From NCBI GenBank assembly GCA_012959845.1, contig DUCL01000066.1, positions 1,418 through 7,526 on the forward strand: a stretch of DNA of 6,109 nt. The letters are read 5' to 3'. Source of the stretch: Candidatus Poseidoniales archaeon. Lineage in GTDB: Archaea; Thermoplasmatota; Poseidoniia; Poseidoniales; Poseidoniaceae. Shown piece after piece: positions 5,484 through 6,109 of this stretch. Each line of letters opens with the position of its first letter. Position 1 is the first letter of the stretch. The notes under the pieces were generated by a model, which did not search any database, was not told the origin of the DNA, and saw only the letters and a program-made list of their open reading frames with translations. Position numbers and translations under genes: made by a program.

Positions 5484-6109
5484 TCAATTATGCGTAAAAA
5501 CAATTTTATTTTCAGCCACAATAATTCCATAACCAATTCTTTCAAGTTGCAATGCTGTGCCAATAGGATACTCATGCATTTCCATCTTACCAGTAATGGA
5601 AACCAATTCTCCCTCCTCAATAACTATCAATTCAGCATCGACATAGTTGCCGCCAACCCAGTGAATTATCGGTATATTGTCCACTCTTTCAGTTGAAGTG
5701 ATTTGTGCGCTATTTCCATCGATCATGATATTACAAAAATCCTTCAATCTCACTTCGTTTTTATGGTCCGCAGAACTAATATAAACAGAATTATCTGCTA
5801 ATTCAAATATTCGCTGACCCATTGATTTGTCATTTGGATGCACTGCAATACTAATTCTATCAGGGCATTCACCCTGAAGCGAGATTTGCACAGGATTTTT
5901 CACGAATGAAACACGAGGTGCAATTGCATCAATTTCCTTAGTATTAAGACTGTACAATGTTGACAATGGCACACTGATGTCCTTTTGAGTAACACCAAGT
6001 TCAACCCAGAAATTTCGTAATGCTTGTGCTGTAATTCCTCTTTCTTTCAGTGCAGATAATGTTGGCAGTCGAGGGTCATTCCACCCCTCAAATAAGCCAG
6101 CCTCAATGT
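5484..6109 (-). CDS. gltX: Glutamyl-tRNA synthetase, archaeal type, C-terminal part (5' end outside window)
   Basis: The gene runs off the right edge; 208 codons including the stop are present and the frame is open to the last base. GluRS charges tRNA with glutamate in the cytosol. In archaea it is usually non-discriminating and also makes Glu-tRNA(Gln) for GatDE. The sequence opens with EGWNDPRLPTLSALKERGI (6030-6089 region), the class I synthetase GWDDPRxPTxxALxxRG signature that follows the KMSKS loop, so that loop should lie just beyond the edge. ITAQALRNFWVELGVTQKDIS follows, then the beta-barrel anticodon-binding domain shared with GlnRS: VRLKDFCNIMI, IIHWVGG, and the final LERIGYGIIV. 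This barrel distinguishes it from the helical bacterial GluRS. A GTG at 5972 is internal and not the true start. The CBS gene follows downstream. Confidence 0.93.
   Translation of the reverse strand, partial: IEAGLFEGWNDPRLPTLSALKERGITAQALRNFWVELGVTQKDISVPLSTLYSLNTKEIDAIAPRVSFVKNPVQISLQGECPDRISIAVHPNDKSMGQRIFELADNSVYISSADHKNEVRLKDFCNIMIDGNSAQITSTERVDNIPIIHWVGGNYVDAELIVIEEGELVSITGKMEMHEYPIGTALQLERIGYGIIVAENKIVFTHN

Noticed and set aside
5490..5696. Plus-strand open frame of about 68 codons near the right end.
   Set aside because: It is antisense to the conserved anticodon-binding domain of gltX.
5484..5972. A separate 162-aa protein starting at the GTG at 5972.
   Set aside because: The frame stays open to the window edge and the upstream codons encode the GWNDPRLPT signature, so this is an internal part of gltX.

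Overview
The window is archaeal. It begins with an archaeal/eukaryotic-type ribosomal protein uS15 (152 aa, with the N-terminal extension that bacterial S15 lacks) and ends inside an archaeal-type glutamyl-tRNA synthetase that carries the beta-barrel anticodon-binding domain shared with GlnRS. The DNA is fairly AT-rich. Most genes have short intergenic gaps, and one is a secreted beta-rich protein anchored by C-terminal membrane helices with a cytoplasmic zinc ribbon. This best fits a marine planktonic euryarchaeon, Marine Group II/Poseidoniales or a relative. The domain is certain; the order is an inference from overall style.

Left part (1-1572): rpsO (+) has a clear Shine-Dalgarno sequence. 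A canonical pirin gene follows on the minus strand, convergent with rpsO. A 139-bp divergent promoter region separates pirin from the next gene. The two intergenic regions flanking pirin each hold a near-identical copy of an imperfect palindrome of about 20 bp (ACCAAT...TATTGCT...TTGGT), at 554-574 and 1493-1512.

Middle part (1573-4998): three plus-strand genes. The first is a 301-aa protein that I read as a very divergent, probably catalytically dead archaeal RecJ/GAN-like (Cdc45-like) DHH protein. This rests on vestigial motifs and on its place beside rpsO, where many archaea carry a RecJ-like gene. The second is a 116-aa all-helical protein of unknown function. The third is a 672-aa protein with a signal peptide, a long beta-rich ectodomain, three membrane helices and a cytoplasmic CxxC...CxxC zinc ribbon.

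Right part (5003-6109, minus strand): gltX, whose 5' part lies beyond the window, is followed 58 bp downstream by a stand-alone 140-aa two-CBS-domain protein, probably in one transcript. The CBS gene converges on the membrane-protein gene with only 4 bp between the stop codons.

The most interesting items are the possible inactive RecJ/Cdc45-like protein with its helical neighbour, and the repeated palindrome on both sides of a pirin gene that appears to interrupt the rpsO-recJ arrangement. I see no tRNA, rRNA, CRISPR array, transposase or other mobile-element gene.
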